From contig NZ_JBHSXH010000015.1 of the NCBI RefSeq assembly GCF_042662625.1, positions 868,001 through 932,000 on the forward strand: a DNA stretch of 64,000 nt. The letters are read 5' to 3'. A program made the position numbers and the translations under genes. This document shows, piece after piece, positions 1 to 7,047 of this stretch (position 1 is the stretch's first letter; each line of letters opens with the position of its first letter). Origin of the DNA: Halopelagius fulvigenes (GTDB lineage Archaea > Halobacteriota > Halobacteria > Halobacteriales > Haloferacaceae). The notes beneath the pieces were generated by a model. The model was not told the origin of the DNA. It ran no database searches and worked only from the letters and a program-made list of their open reading frames with translations.

Positions 1-2479
1 CGGTTTCGGTCGTCTGGGAGCCCTCGACGACGTTACCCTCGAACGATTCCTGCTCGTCGAAGGAGGTGCCAGCGACCGAGCGCACGATGAAGTCGAACGT
101 GTCGCCGGTGTTCTGACCACTGAAGTCGAACGTAGCAGAGAACGTGTTGTTCTCCGTGACGTAGACCGACGAGGTCTTCAGGAAGCTCGGCTGCGTGTCT
201 CCGCTGCTGCGGACGCGCAGGCTGAGCTGCGTACCGGGTGCGAGAGTGGTCTCGCCCTCGACCGTCTGGCTGGCGGCGTTCGAGACGTTGACGGGCTCGT
301 CGACGCTGACGGTGCCCTCGACGATCTCGTAGTCGACGGAAACGGACTCGTTGTTGCTCACGAGCGCGTTGTCGGCGCTCTTGTTGAGCTTGAACGTAGC
401 CGTGAGGCCGTCGCCGTTCTGCAGCGACTTACCCGATTCTTCGCGGATCACGTCGCTCGTGTCGAACATGACGAAGTACGTGTCGTTCTCCGCGTCGGAG
501 ACGACCGTCACGTCGTCGGAGTAGTTGACCGTCCACGGCTGGCGGTTGACGTTAGCTTCGGTCTGGTTGACCTTCAGCGACGCGAGGTCGCTCTCGAGGA
601 GAGCGACGAACGCCGCCGTCTCGTCGTTGCCCTGGTTCGCGAGGTAACCCTCGAGACCCGAGGCGTTGATCTGGTGGATAGCGTAGTCGCCGTTGGCGAT
701 TTTGCTGTCCAGCGTGACGTTATTGTTCGCGGCCGCCTCGTAGAGACCGGACTTGTCGAGGTCGTTCGCGCTCAGACCCGAGGGAGCGGTCCACGTGTTG
801 ATCGAGTCCGTGGAGCGCTCTTCGAGGACGAGCGTACCGAGGTCGGTCGACTCGGCGTCGTTGTATTCGTTACCGGGGTCGACAGAGAGGTCGTACTCGC
901 CCGCATCGAGGAGCGCGTTGACCGTGTTCTGTTCGTCGGGGTCGACGTTGTCGAGGGAGTCCTCGTCGCCGACGACGGTCACGACATCGCCACCTGCGCT
1001 CGCCGCGTAGGTGTTGAACTGGAGCGTGACCTGGTTGTCGTCATCGTCACCGTCGGAGACGGTGGCGTTGAGACGGTAGCCGACGTCCGGCGATCCGATC
1101 TGGACCGTCGCGGTGTCGGTGTTTTCGAGCTGGACGGTGATGTTCGCAACGTCACCGCGCTGCTCGGTGACGATCTTCTGCGTGAAGGACGCGTCAGAGT
1201 TGCCCTTCGCCTTGAGGTTGTACTTCGACGTCGTCTTCGTGACGCCGGAGTCGACGTCCGTCACTTCGACCGTGTACGTGCCCGTGCTGAGGCCCGAGGT
1301 GTCGAAGTTGAACGTGGCTTCACCGCTGTTGGAGCCGGTGGTGAGCTCTTGCGTGCTACCGACCTGCGTGTCCTTGGAGTTGTAGAGCTTCGCCTCGATG
1401 GTGCGGCCGCCAGCGTTCGTGCTGACGGTGCCCTTGATGGCGTCGCCCTTCGTGACGTTCAGGCTCGAAGCCTTCACGGAGAGACCGAGGTCACGGAGAC
1501 CCAGGTCGAAGCCGCCCTCGGCGGACTCGAACTGGTACGTCGCGGTGGCGTTGCGTTCCGAGGTGTTGAAGAGGTAGTAGACGCTGTTCGCGCCGGTGTA
1601 ACCGTCGAAGATGAACTTACCGGATTTCGTCTCGACAGAGACACCTTCGTTCTCGTTCGCGGTGACGCCAGAGGCGTTGTACGCGACGAGCTCGCCCTGG
1701 TAGGCGTTGCCGTCCTTCGTACCGTCAGGCTGACCGGACGTCTCGCTGATGACACCCGAGGTGACGGTCACCGACTCGTTCTCGACGGTGATGGAGTTCC
1801 CCTGTACGTCAGCGACGGGGGTGGTGAAGTTGACTTCGACGTCGGAGTTAGCCGAGACGTCGCCCATGACGAGGTCGAACGTGATGCGACCCGTACTCTG
1901 GCTGAACGTCGTGGCGTCGATGTCCTTGGACTCTCCGTCAACGAAGACTTCGACTTCGCTAGCCGAGAGTGCGGTAGAACCATCCTCCTGGTAGAGCGTC
2001 TCGTCCGCGTCGAACGAGACTTCGATGGTACCGCCGGCCTCGATAGCGCTGTCGAAGGATGGGGCATCGGCGTCAACATCGAAGGAGCCCGTTGCTTCCT
2101 TCGTGTTGGTGCTACCAGATTCGTAGGCGTACAGCGTGTACGTGCCCGATTCGTCCGGGACGTTAGCCGCATCGAAGGAGTCACTGCCAGCGCCTTCAGT
2201 GCCGCCATTGTCGTCAGTGACAGTGATCGAAGCTTCTCCACTCTGCTTCGTCCCGTCTCCGTTCGTGTCTATCCAGATAACGATATCATCTGCTGTAGCG
2301 TCTCCGTCACTCGCCTGTACGTTGAGGCCAGAGTCAGCCCCGACAGGCGCGTTAGTCGCGGAAACGCTAGTCGCGGCCGCAGCAGCCGTGCCCGTGAACG
2401 CGATGGTGCCGGCGAAGACCGACAGGACCATCAGCGCGGCGAGCGCGACGGCGCGGATTTGCTTTTGTTTGCTTGTCAT
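1..2479 (-). CDS. csg: S-layer (cell-surface) glycoprotein, C-terminus outside window
   Basis: Reading leftward from the ATG at 2479, the frame stays open for 826 codons and runs off the window, so the C-terminus (where haloarchaeal S-layer proteins carry a PGF-CTERM anchor) is not visible. The N-terminus is a typical secretory signal: basic MTSKQKQIR, a hydrophobic core, then an AAAAA run with likely cleavage near residue 35. The mature part is very acidic, rich in Thr/Ser/Gly/Val, lacks internal membrane segments, and has about 17 N-X-S/T sequons, consistent with an N-glycosylated exported protein built of beta-sandwich repeats. The family forms the two-dimensional lattice outside the membrane. 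The family assignment rests on signal-peptide style and composition, not on a database search; another large secreted glycoprotein is the alternative. Confidence 0.85.
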   Translation of the reverse strand, partial: MTSKQKQIRAVALAALMVLSVFAGTIAFTGTAAAAATSVSATNAPVGADSGLNVQASDGDATADDIVIWIDTNGDGTKQSGEASITVTDDNGGTEGAGSDSFDAANVPDESGTYTLYAYESGSTNTKEATGSFDVDADAPSFDSAIEAGGTIEVSFDADETLYQEDGSTALSASEVEVFVDGESKDIDATTFSQSTGRITFDLVMGDVSANSDVEVNFTTPVADVQGNSITVENESVTVTSGVISETSGQPDGTKDGNAYQGELVAYNASGVTANENEGVSVETKSGKFIFDGYTGANSVYYLFNTSERNATATYQFESAEGGFDLGLRDLGLSVKASSLNVTKGDAIKGTVSTNAGGRTIEAKLYNSKDTQVGSTQELTTGSNSGEATFNFDTSGLSTGTYTVEVTDVDSGVTKTTSKYNLKAKGNSDASFTQKIVTEQRGDVANITVQLENTDTATVQIGSPDVGYRLNATVSDGDDDDNQVTLQFNTYAASAGGDVVTVVGDEDSLDNVDPDEQNTVNALLDAGEYDLSVDPGNEYNDAESTDLGTLVLEERSTDSINTWTAPSGLSANDLDKSGLYEAAANNNVTLDSKIANGDYAIHQINASGLEGYLANQGNDETAAFVALLESDLASLKVNQTEANVNRQPWTVNYSDDVTVVSDAENDTYFVMFDTSDVIREESGKSLQNGDGLTATFKLNKSADNALVSNNESVSVDYEIVEGTVSVDEPVNVSNAASQTVEGETTLAPGTQLSLRVRSSGDTQPSFLKTSSVYVTENNTFSATFDFSGQNTGDTFDFIVRSVAGTSFDEQESFEGNVVEGSQTTET

Positions 2480-2619
2480 GTTTAGTTTGGGTAGGTCGCA
2501 ATCGGCAACAGCATCTTTCTGCCGTCCCGCGTGTCCGACTCCCGACGGAGCCGAACCCGGACGGCGGTACTCGGTGTTGTCACCTTGGGTAGGGGTACTG
2601 GCAACTACAGAGAAGCCAC

Positions 2620-2634
2620 GTTATATATTTTGTG
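2620..2634 (-). promoter_or_regulatory. Likely TATA box of the S-layer gene
   Basis: On the minus strand an AAAATATATAACG element lies about 145 nt before the ATG at 2479, in a locally AT-rich patch of an otherwise GC-rich region. A start about 25 nt downstream would give a leader of roughly 115-120 nt. Long leaders are known for haloarchaeal S-layer genes. No Shine-Dalgarno motif is visible before the ATG. The transcription start is inferred, not measured. Confidence 0.5.
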
Positions 2635-2991
2635 TATTTCACTCTGAGTTGTCAATCAGTAATTAGTATGTGAGTGGTGCAGTACGGGACGTACAGAACG
2701 TCTCACCGGCGATTATCACTCTGCGCGAGGGTGGTGCCGGCGGCGTTCGGGGGTGCATACTCGGCGGTCTACGGCCGGTCGAACGGCGAACGAGTCACTG
2801 TCAGGGAACGGTCTGGTCAATTTCCGCGGAAATCATCCTCGCCCGGAGGTGGTCGATTCGAGGCGACGGAGTACGAGGAGGCGGACGTTCCGACTGCGAA
2901 GCATCTCGGACGGACTCCCGTGAAGGACGCGTCTACTCGCGTGAGAGGTCCTGGAGAACGCCGTCGAGCGAACGCACGTTCGGTGGAAAGC

Positions 2992-3054
2992 GCGTTTGCG
3001 CCGGTGTGGGACCGTCGCAAACGCAGTCCCCACCTCGTTCGCCGAGGAACGAGG
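2992..3054. repeat. Two adjacent inverted repeats (hairpins)
   Basis: GCGTTTGCG at 2992-3000 pairs with CGCAAACGC at 3016-3024 (9 bp, 15-nt loop). CCTCGTTC at 3033-3040 pairs with GAACGAGG at 3047-3054 (8 bp, 6-nt loop). Both are perfect. They lie about 360-420 bases beyond the presumed S-layer TATA box. They could be the structured part of a small RNA or a terminator-like element for the leftward glyoxalase transcript. Function is unknown. Confidence 0.5.
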
Positions 3055-3326
3055 CGTCGAAATACCCCAGCGTCCGACGACGCTGTCAGCCGGTCGAACG
3101 GTCCCCTTCCGCAGTTTCCGAACGGGAGGTGACCTACTGACCGTACTGAGACTGATTTGCAGATAGAGAGAAACAATTTTCGGAGTAGATATTCACATAA
3201 TTTTATACTACGTGCCGGAGGGCGTGGTCCCTCGTCGGTGGGGAATCGACGAGGCGCGGTGGGGGACGATAGGGGCGACGAAGAAAAGTCGTGACGGCGA
3301 TGCGTCGAGGCGGCGGACGTTCGGAC

Positions 3327-4094
3327 TCAGTCGTCGGGGTTCAGAATCTCTATCTCGTGGCCGTCGGGGTCCTTCGTGAACGCGTAGCGCTGGTCGCAGG
3401 ACTCGGGGTCGCGGTAGTCCTCCGCCTCGCGTTCCATCAGGGTATCCCAGTACTCGCTCAGGTCGTCCGCGCGGACGCAGACGTGTCCCCAGGCGTCGCC
3501 CATCGTGTAACTACGGCCGTCGTAGTTGTAGGTGAGTTCGACCGCCATCGCCTCCTCGGCGGCGTCCTCGGGCTTCATGAAGTAGTTCGCGAACGTGTCG
3601 GACTCCCAGCGGCCGGTGTGTTCGTACTCGAACTTCCGCGTCCAGAAGCCGAGTGCCTCGTCGGCGTCCTCGACGCGCATCATCGTGTGGTCGATGCTCC
3701 ACTTCGCGCCCTGGTCGCGTTGGACGATTTCGACCTCGTGGCCGTCGGGGTCTTTGACGAACGCGTAGCGTCCGCCGCAGGACTCGGGGTCGCGGTAGTC
3801 TTCGACGCCCTCGTCCATCAGTTGCTGGTAGGCGTCTTCGAGTTCGCCCTCGGGAACCCGGACGGCGATGTGGCCCCACGCGTCGCCCATCTCGTACGTC
3901 CGGTCGTCGTGGTTGTACGTCAGTTCGAGGACCGCGCCGTCCTCGTGGACGTCCTCCGGGCCGAGGTAGACGTTCGTGAACGTGTCTGCCTCCCAGCGAC
4001 CCTTCTCCTCATAGTCGAAGTGAGTCTGGTACCAGTCGAGCGATTCGTCGAGGTCCTCGACGCGCATCATCACGTGGTCAAGTACTCCGGACAT
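3327..4094 (-). CDS. Tandem VOC (glyoxalase I-like) protein
   Basis: This is a 255-residue protein made of two homologous vicinal-oxygen-chelate units, beginning DHVMMRVEDLDES and DHTMMRVEDADEA. Each unit keeps the His/Glu/His/Glu pattern of glyoxalase I metal ligands: His of DH, Glu of the LELTYN/VELTYN strand, His of AWGH, and Glu of DGHE(V/I)EI. Spacing closely matches bacterial GloA. Glyoxalase I converts the hemithioacetal of methylglyoxal and a thiol to a lactoyl-thioester; in haloarchaea the thiol would probably be gamma-glutamylcysteine (inference). I start at ATG 4094 because the longer frame upstream is Arg-rich and unlike a VOC protein. A ring-cleaving dioxygenase is possible but fits the ELTYN motif less well. 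Confidence 0.85.
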   Translation of the reverse strand: MSGVLDHVMMRVEDLDESLDWYQTHFDYEEKGRWEADTFTNVYLGPEDVHEDGAVLELTYNHDDRTYEMGDAWGHIAVRVPEGELEDAYQQLMDEGVEDYRDPESCGGRYAFVKDPDGHEVEIVQRDQGAKWSIDHTMMRVEDADEALGFWTRKFEYEHTGRWESDTFANYFMKPEDAAEEAMAVELTYNYDGRSYTMGDAWGHVCVRADDLSEYWDTLMEREAEDYRDPESCDQRYAFTKDPDGHEIEILNPDD

Positions 4095-4195
4095 ACACGT
4101 AGAGGATCGGTCGGCGCGTCGAAAAGGGTACCGAACGCGGAAGCCCCCGACGCCCGTTCCCACGGCCGTTTGGGACGCTCTATCGCGTCGTCGCG

Positions 4196-4660
4196 TCACT
4201 TCCGCCGCCGCTTCGCGCGCGGCCAGTACGCCCACCACGCGACGGTCCAGAGGGCGAGCGTTCCGACGGGCCACGCCGTCCGACCGGGTTGCACGGAGAA
4301 CCCCCACGCGAGAGACAGTTGCGCGACGCCGGCGAGGACGAGGAGTCCGCCCGTCACGCGCGGGTCCTCCGGTCCCCCTCGCCATCCGACGACGGCGCTC
4401 ACCGCCGCGCAGACGTAGAACGCGACCGAGAGCGGCCACGAGAAGATGTACTCCGGGAGTCCCCGGGTGTAGACGAACAGGAAGTCGGTGAGCGTCGTCG
4501 CCCGCACGGGCGCGGTGTTCAGAAGTCCCCACGCGAACAGGAGCGTCGTCCCGCCGTCGGCGTAGCGTTGAACCGACCACGGAACCGCCAGAAGTGCGAG
4601 GAGTGCGAGGACGGCGCGTTCGTCGGAGGGAGAATCCTGTCGGCCGGTGCGTCGGGACAC
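4196..4660 (-). CDS. TIGR04206-like haloarchaeal membrane protein
   Basis: A 154-residue protein from a GTG at 4660, 10 nt after the stop of the DRG GTPase gene, so probably co-transcribed with it. About four hydrophobic segments (AVLALLALLAVPW, DFLFVYTRGLPEYIFSWPLSVAFYVCAAV, VTGGLLVLAGVAQLSLAWGF, WPVGTLALWTVAWW) predict an integral membrane protein ending in a basic RAKRRRK tail. The overall pattern matches, from memory, the haloarchaea-specific TIGR04206 family, whose function is not known. The longer upstream frame is antisense-like Arg/Ser sequence overlapping the GTPase gene and was not used. Confidence 0.65.
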   Translation of the reverse strand: MSRRTGRQDSPSDERAVLALLALLAVPWSVQRYADGGTTLLFAWGLLNTAPVRATTLTDFLFVYTRGLPEYIFSWPLSVAFYVCAAVSAVVGWRGGPEDPRVTGGLLVLAGVAQLSLAWGFSVQPGRTAWPVGTLALWTVAWWAYWPRAKRRRK

Positions 4661-4670
4661 GGACGCCGGT

Positions 4671-5783
4671 TCACTTCCGCGAGACGATGCGGAGGACGTC
4701 CTCGTCCCGCAGTTCGTGGTCGCGTCCGACCTGTTGTTCGTCGTGTTTCGCGCTCGGGCCCGTGACGCGCGCGAACCGGAACCGTTCGTCCAACGTCCCG
4801 CCAAGTCTGTCGAGGGCGTCATCGACGGTGTTCTCGTCCTCCGTGAGGACGAGGGGCTCCTCGTAATCGACGCCGCGGCCCGGCTTGTCCATGTAGATGC
4901 GGATGAGTCCGAGTTCCTCCCACATCTTCTCCTTCAGGGCGTCGAGGCCCTTCTCGGCCTCCGCGCTGATGAAGACGGCCTCCTCGGGGTCGATACCGAC
5001 CTCCCTGAGGTTCTCCTCGACCGTCGGCAGGTAGTCGCGGTCGATGAGGTCGGCTTTGTTGACCGTGACCATCGAAGGCAGGTAGACGCGGTTGTCCATG
5101 ATGCCGTCGATGAGTTCGTCTATCGTCAGGTCGCCGCGGACGGTCACGTCGGCGTTGACGTACCCGTGTTCTCTGAGGACGTCCTTGATCGTCCCCTCGT
5201 CGAGGGACACGTCGTCTGTCGTCGTGACCTGAAGCCCGCCCTTCCCCGTCTTCGAGATGGTGAGGCTCGGCGGTTCGGAGTCGAGTCGAATCTTGTTCTC
5301 GTACAGTTCGTGGCGGAGGCGTTCGTAGCGCTCGATTTCGAACACCGAGAGCATGAACACCACGAGGTCGGCGGTCCGAACGACCGAGAGCACCTCCTTG
5401 CCGCCGCCGCGGCCGCCCGCCGCGCCCTCGATGAGGCCCGGCACGTCGAGGATCTGGATGTTCGCCCCGTTGTACTTCAGCATCCCGGGGTTGACGTTCA
5501 GCGTCGTGAACTCGTACTCGCCGACTTCGCTGTCGGCGTTCGTCAGGGCGTTGATGAGCGTCGACTTGCCGACGCTCGGGAATCCGACGAGCGCGACGGT
5601 CACGTCGCCCGTCTTCTCGACCGCGTAGCCGTGGCCGCCACCGCTGGAGGACTGTTTCTCGAGTTTCTCCTTCTTTTCCGCGAGCTTCGCCTTCAGACGC
5701 CCGATGTGCGACTCCGTAGACTTGTTGTAGGGCGTGTTCGCGATCTCCTCGCGGAGTTCTTCGATCTCTTCCTCCAGTCCCAT
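4671..5783 (-). CDS. drg: DRG-family (OBG-class) GTP-binding protein with TGS domain
   Basis: A 370-residue protein of normal length for archaeal DRG. A basic helical N-terminus (residues 1-45) precedes the G domain. G1 is GFPSVGKS at 67-74, the G2 region is around FTTLN, G3 is DVPG at 113-116 followed by the glycine-rich GRGGGKE segment typical of OBG/DRG, and G4 is NKAD near 240. The C-terminal 80 or so residues form a TGS domain (IRIYMDKPGRGVDYEEPLVL and so on). DRG proteins are ribosome-associated cytoplasmic GTPases conserved in archaea and eukaryotes. The gene heads a two-gene leftward unit with the membrane protein at 4196-4660. Confidence 0.93.
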   Translation of the reverse strand: MGLEEEIEELREEIANTPYNKSTESHIGRLKAKLAEKKEKLEKQSSSGGGHGYAVEKTGDVTVALVGFPSVGKSTLINALTNADSEVGEYEFTTLNVNPGMLKYNGANIQILDVPGLIEGAAGGRGGGKEVLSVVRTADLVVFMLSVFEIERYERLRHELYENKIRLDSEPPSLTISKTGKGGLQVTTTDDVSLDEGTIKDVLREHGYVNADVTVRGDLTIDELIDGIMDNRVYLPSMVTVNKADLIDRDYLPTVEENLREVGIDPEEAVFISAEAEKGLDALKEKMWEELGLIRIYMDKPGRGVDYEEPLVLTEDENTVDDALDRLGGTLDERFRFARVTGPSAKHDEQQVGRDHELRDEDVLRIVSRK

Positions 5784-5921
5784 CGGTTACTCGTCGGCCA
5801 CGTGCGTCGAAAAACCTGTTCCTTCGTCTCGGTCTCGGTGGTTGTGTCGCGCACGCGAGGGCGCGCGAGAAGCGCTTCGATAGCGTTATACTGGGGACTC
5901 GTGACCGAGGAGGTAGACGAG

Positions 5922-6122
5922 ATGCCGGACGCTTCCACGTTTCGGGACAGGACGGAGATAGTGGTTCCGTGCGAGTCGTTGAGCGAGGTTCGGAACGAAC
6001 TCGAATCGGAGTTCACCGTCACCGTCTTCCCGAGGGACGGCGTCTGCCGCATCATCGCCAGCCCGGTGGAGATTCGGGCGGTCGAGCAGTTTCTCACGAA
6101 CCACGGCGTCACCGTCCCCTGA
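5922..6122 (+). CDS. Small conserved haloarchaeal protein (VNG_1110C-like)
   Basis: A 66-residue acidic protein, MPDASTFRDRTEIV and so on, ending at 6122. A strong Shine-Dalgarno GAGGAGGT at about 5907-5914 sits roughly 8 nt before the ATG at 5922 and decides the start over the in-frame GTG at 5901. The sequence alternates beta-like and helical segments (TEIVVP, VRNELESEF, CRIIASPVEIRAVEQFL), suggesting a small alpha/beta fold. It resembles, from memory, a conserved haloarchaeal family annotated as VNG_1110C. Function is unknown. It is divergent from the DRG gene and lies 43 nt before the next membrane protein gene. Confidence 0.75.
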   Translation: MPDASTFRDRTEIVVPCESLSEVRNELESEFTVTVFPRDGVCRIIASPVEIRAVEQFLTNHGVTVP

Positions 6123-6165
6123 TCCGTTCCGAAGCGCTTTGTACCCCGCGCGACCAACCTCCGGT

Positions 6166-6531
6166 ATGGACGAAACGCCGGGACTCTCCGACCAGTACCG
6201 GATGGCCAGCCCGTGGCCCCTGTTCGTTGCGCTCGGAATTCCCATCTCCGAAATCGGCATCCTGTTCGACCTCTTCCCCGTGGCGGTCGGCGGACTGCTC
6301 CTCTTCTCCGGGAGCGTCGCCGGGATGTCCCACGAGTCGGGGTACGCGAAGACGCCGTGGCGGGCGCTGGTCGTCCTCGCGGCGATTCTGCTCGTCTCCG
6401 GCGGCGTACTGGCGTTCGCCGGCGTGGGCCTCGTCACCCGCGGGTACGCCATCGCCGTCGCGGGAGCGATACTCCTCGTCGCCGGCGTCGTCGGCGAACT
6501 GGTCGCGGACGAGGGCACGGAACCGTACTGA
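6166..6531 (+). CDS. Small membrane protein of the oxidase locus
   Basis: A 121-residue protein starting MDETPGLSDQYRMASPWPLFV. It has about four hydrophobic segments: WPLFVALGIPISEIGILF, FPVAVGGLLLFSGSVAGM, ALVVLAAILLVSGGVLAFAGVG and AIAVAGAILLVAGVVGELV. It lies upstream of the two-TM protein at 6605 and oxidase subunit I at 7048 on the same strand. Proteins of this kind accompany haloarchaeal haem-copper oxidase genes, so a role as an accessory or assembly subunit is an inference from position only. Confidence 0.75.
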   Translation: MDETPGLSDQYRMASPWPLFVALGIPISEIGILFDLFPVAVGGLLLFSGSVAGMSHESGYAKTPWRALVVLAAILLVSGGVLAFAGVGLVTRGYAIAVAGAILLVAGVVGELVADEGTEPY

Positions 6532-6604
6532 GGGCGCGACGTTCGCCCGTTCCGACCGGTAGCGAACCAACAACCTATTTGATTCCGGCCGAGAAGACAC
6601 TACC

Positions 6605-6988
6605 ATGGCGAACAAGATCTTCGACAGGGACACGGTGTTGGACCTGACGGTCAACGTCATCCCGTTGTTCATCATCGTCTTCTTCATCGTCGGATTCGCG
6701 GTGTACCCGGCGTTCGGAACCGACCTGCTCCCGTCCGCGATTCAGTTCGGCCTGCTCGTCGTGCCGTTCGTGATGCTGACGGTGCTGACGTACCTCTCGG
6801 GGAAGGCCGTCTCCTCCGCCGAAAAGACGGCGACCGTCTTCCCGCCCGGACAGGCGACCGTCCCGGGAACGAAGCCGCTTCACGAGGCGGAGCACGAGGC
6901 CGAAGCGGTCCCGGCGGAACCCGACGCTTCGACCGGCGAAGAATCCGTCGCGGCGGGCGCCGAAGCGGCCGAGTCCGACAGACAGTAG
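6605..6988 (+). CDS. DUF6684-like two-TM oxidase-associated protein
   Basis: A 127-residue protein with two strong membrane segments (VIPLFIIVFFIVGFAVYPAF near 20-40 and FGLLVVPFVMLTVLTYLSG near 50-70) followed by a cytoplasmic tail rich in Ala/Glu. It lies 59 nt upstream of the oxidase subunit I gene, which suggests co-transcription. The arrangement matches haloarchaeal oxidase loci, and the family number is from memory. It could be a small accessory subunit of the oxidase. No metal-binding residues are visible. Confidence 0.75.
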   Translation: MANKIFDRDTVLDLTVNVIPLFIIVFFIVGFAVYPAFGTDLLPSAIQFGLLVVPFVMLTVLTYLSGKAVSSAEKTATVFPPGQATVPGTKPLHEAEHEAEAVPAEPDASTGEESVAAGAEAAESDRQ

Positions 6989-7047
6989 CGACCTCGCGTC
7001 GACCCATACCCGCACCTTTCATTACCCTCCGTTCCTGAGAAGCACGC

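Larger units (their letters stand above)
2480..3326. other. Long non-coding region upstream of the S-layer gene
   Basis: About 850 bases lie between the S-layer start and the end of the glyoxalase gene. Open frames here (2670-3140 plus strand, 2817-3176 minus strand) encode Arg/Ser/Pro-rich peptides without the acidic composition of real proteins of this genome, so I do not call genes. The stretch holds the S-layer promoter and leader, a hairpin-forming segment near 2992-3054, and a second AT-rich patch (TTTTATACTA near 3200) that could serve an unseen transcript on either strand. The divergent neighbour pattern normally expected of a promoter region is absent, because the gene to the right is transcribed toward it. 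Confidence 0.5.

Noticed and set aside
674..2485. 603-residue open frame on the plus strand opposite the S-layer gene
   Set aside because: It is the antisense shadow of the S-layer gene: Arg/Val-rich, no motif, and typical of high-GC haloarchaeal antisense frames. The minus-strand frame has a signal peptide and sequons.
2670..3176. Several 119-156-residue frames in the S-layer upstream region
   Set aside because: They are Arg/Ser/Pro-rich, mutually overlapping on both strands, and lack the acidic composition of real proteins here.
4647..6122. 491-residue plus-strand frame overlapping the DRG GTPase
   Set aside because: Almost all of it is antisense to DRG. Only the last 66 residues, after the ATG with a strong Shine-Dalgarno at 5922, look like a real protein.
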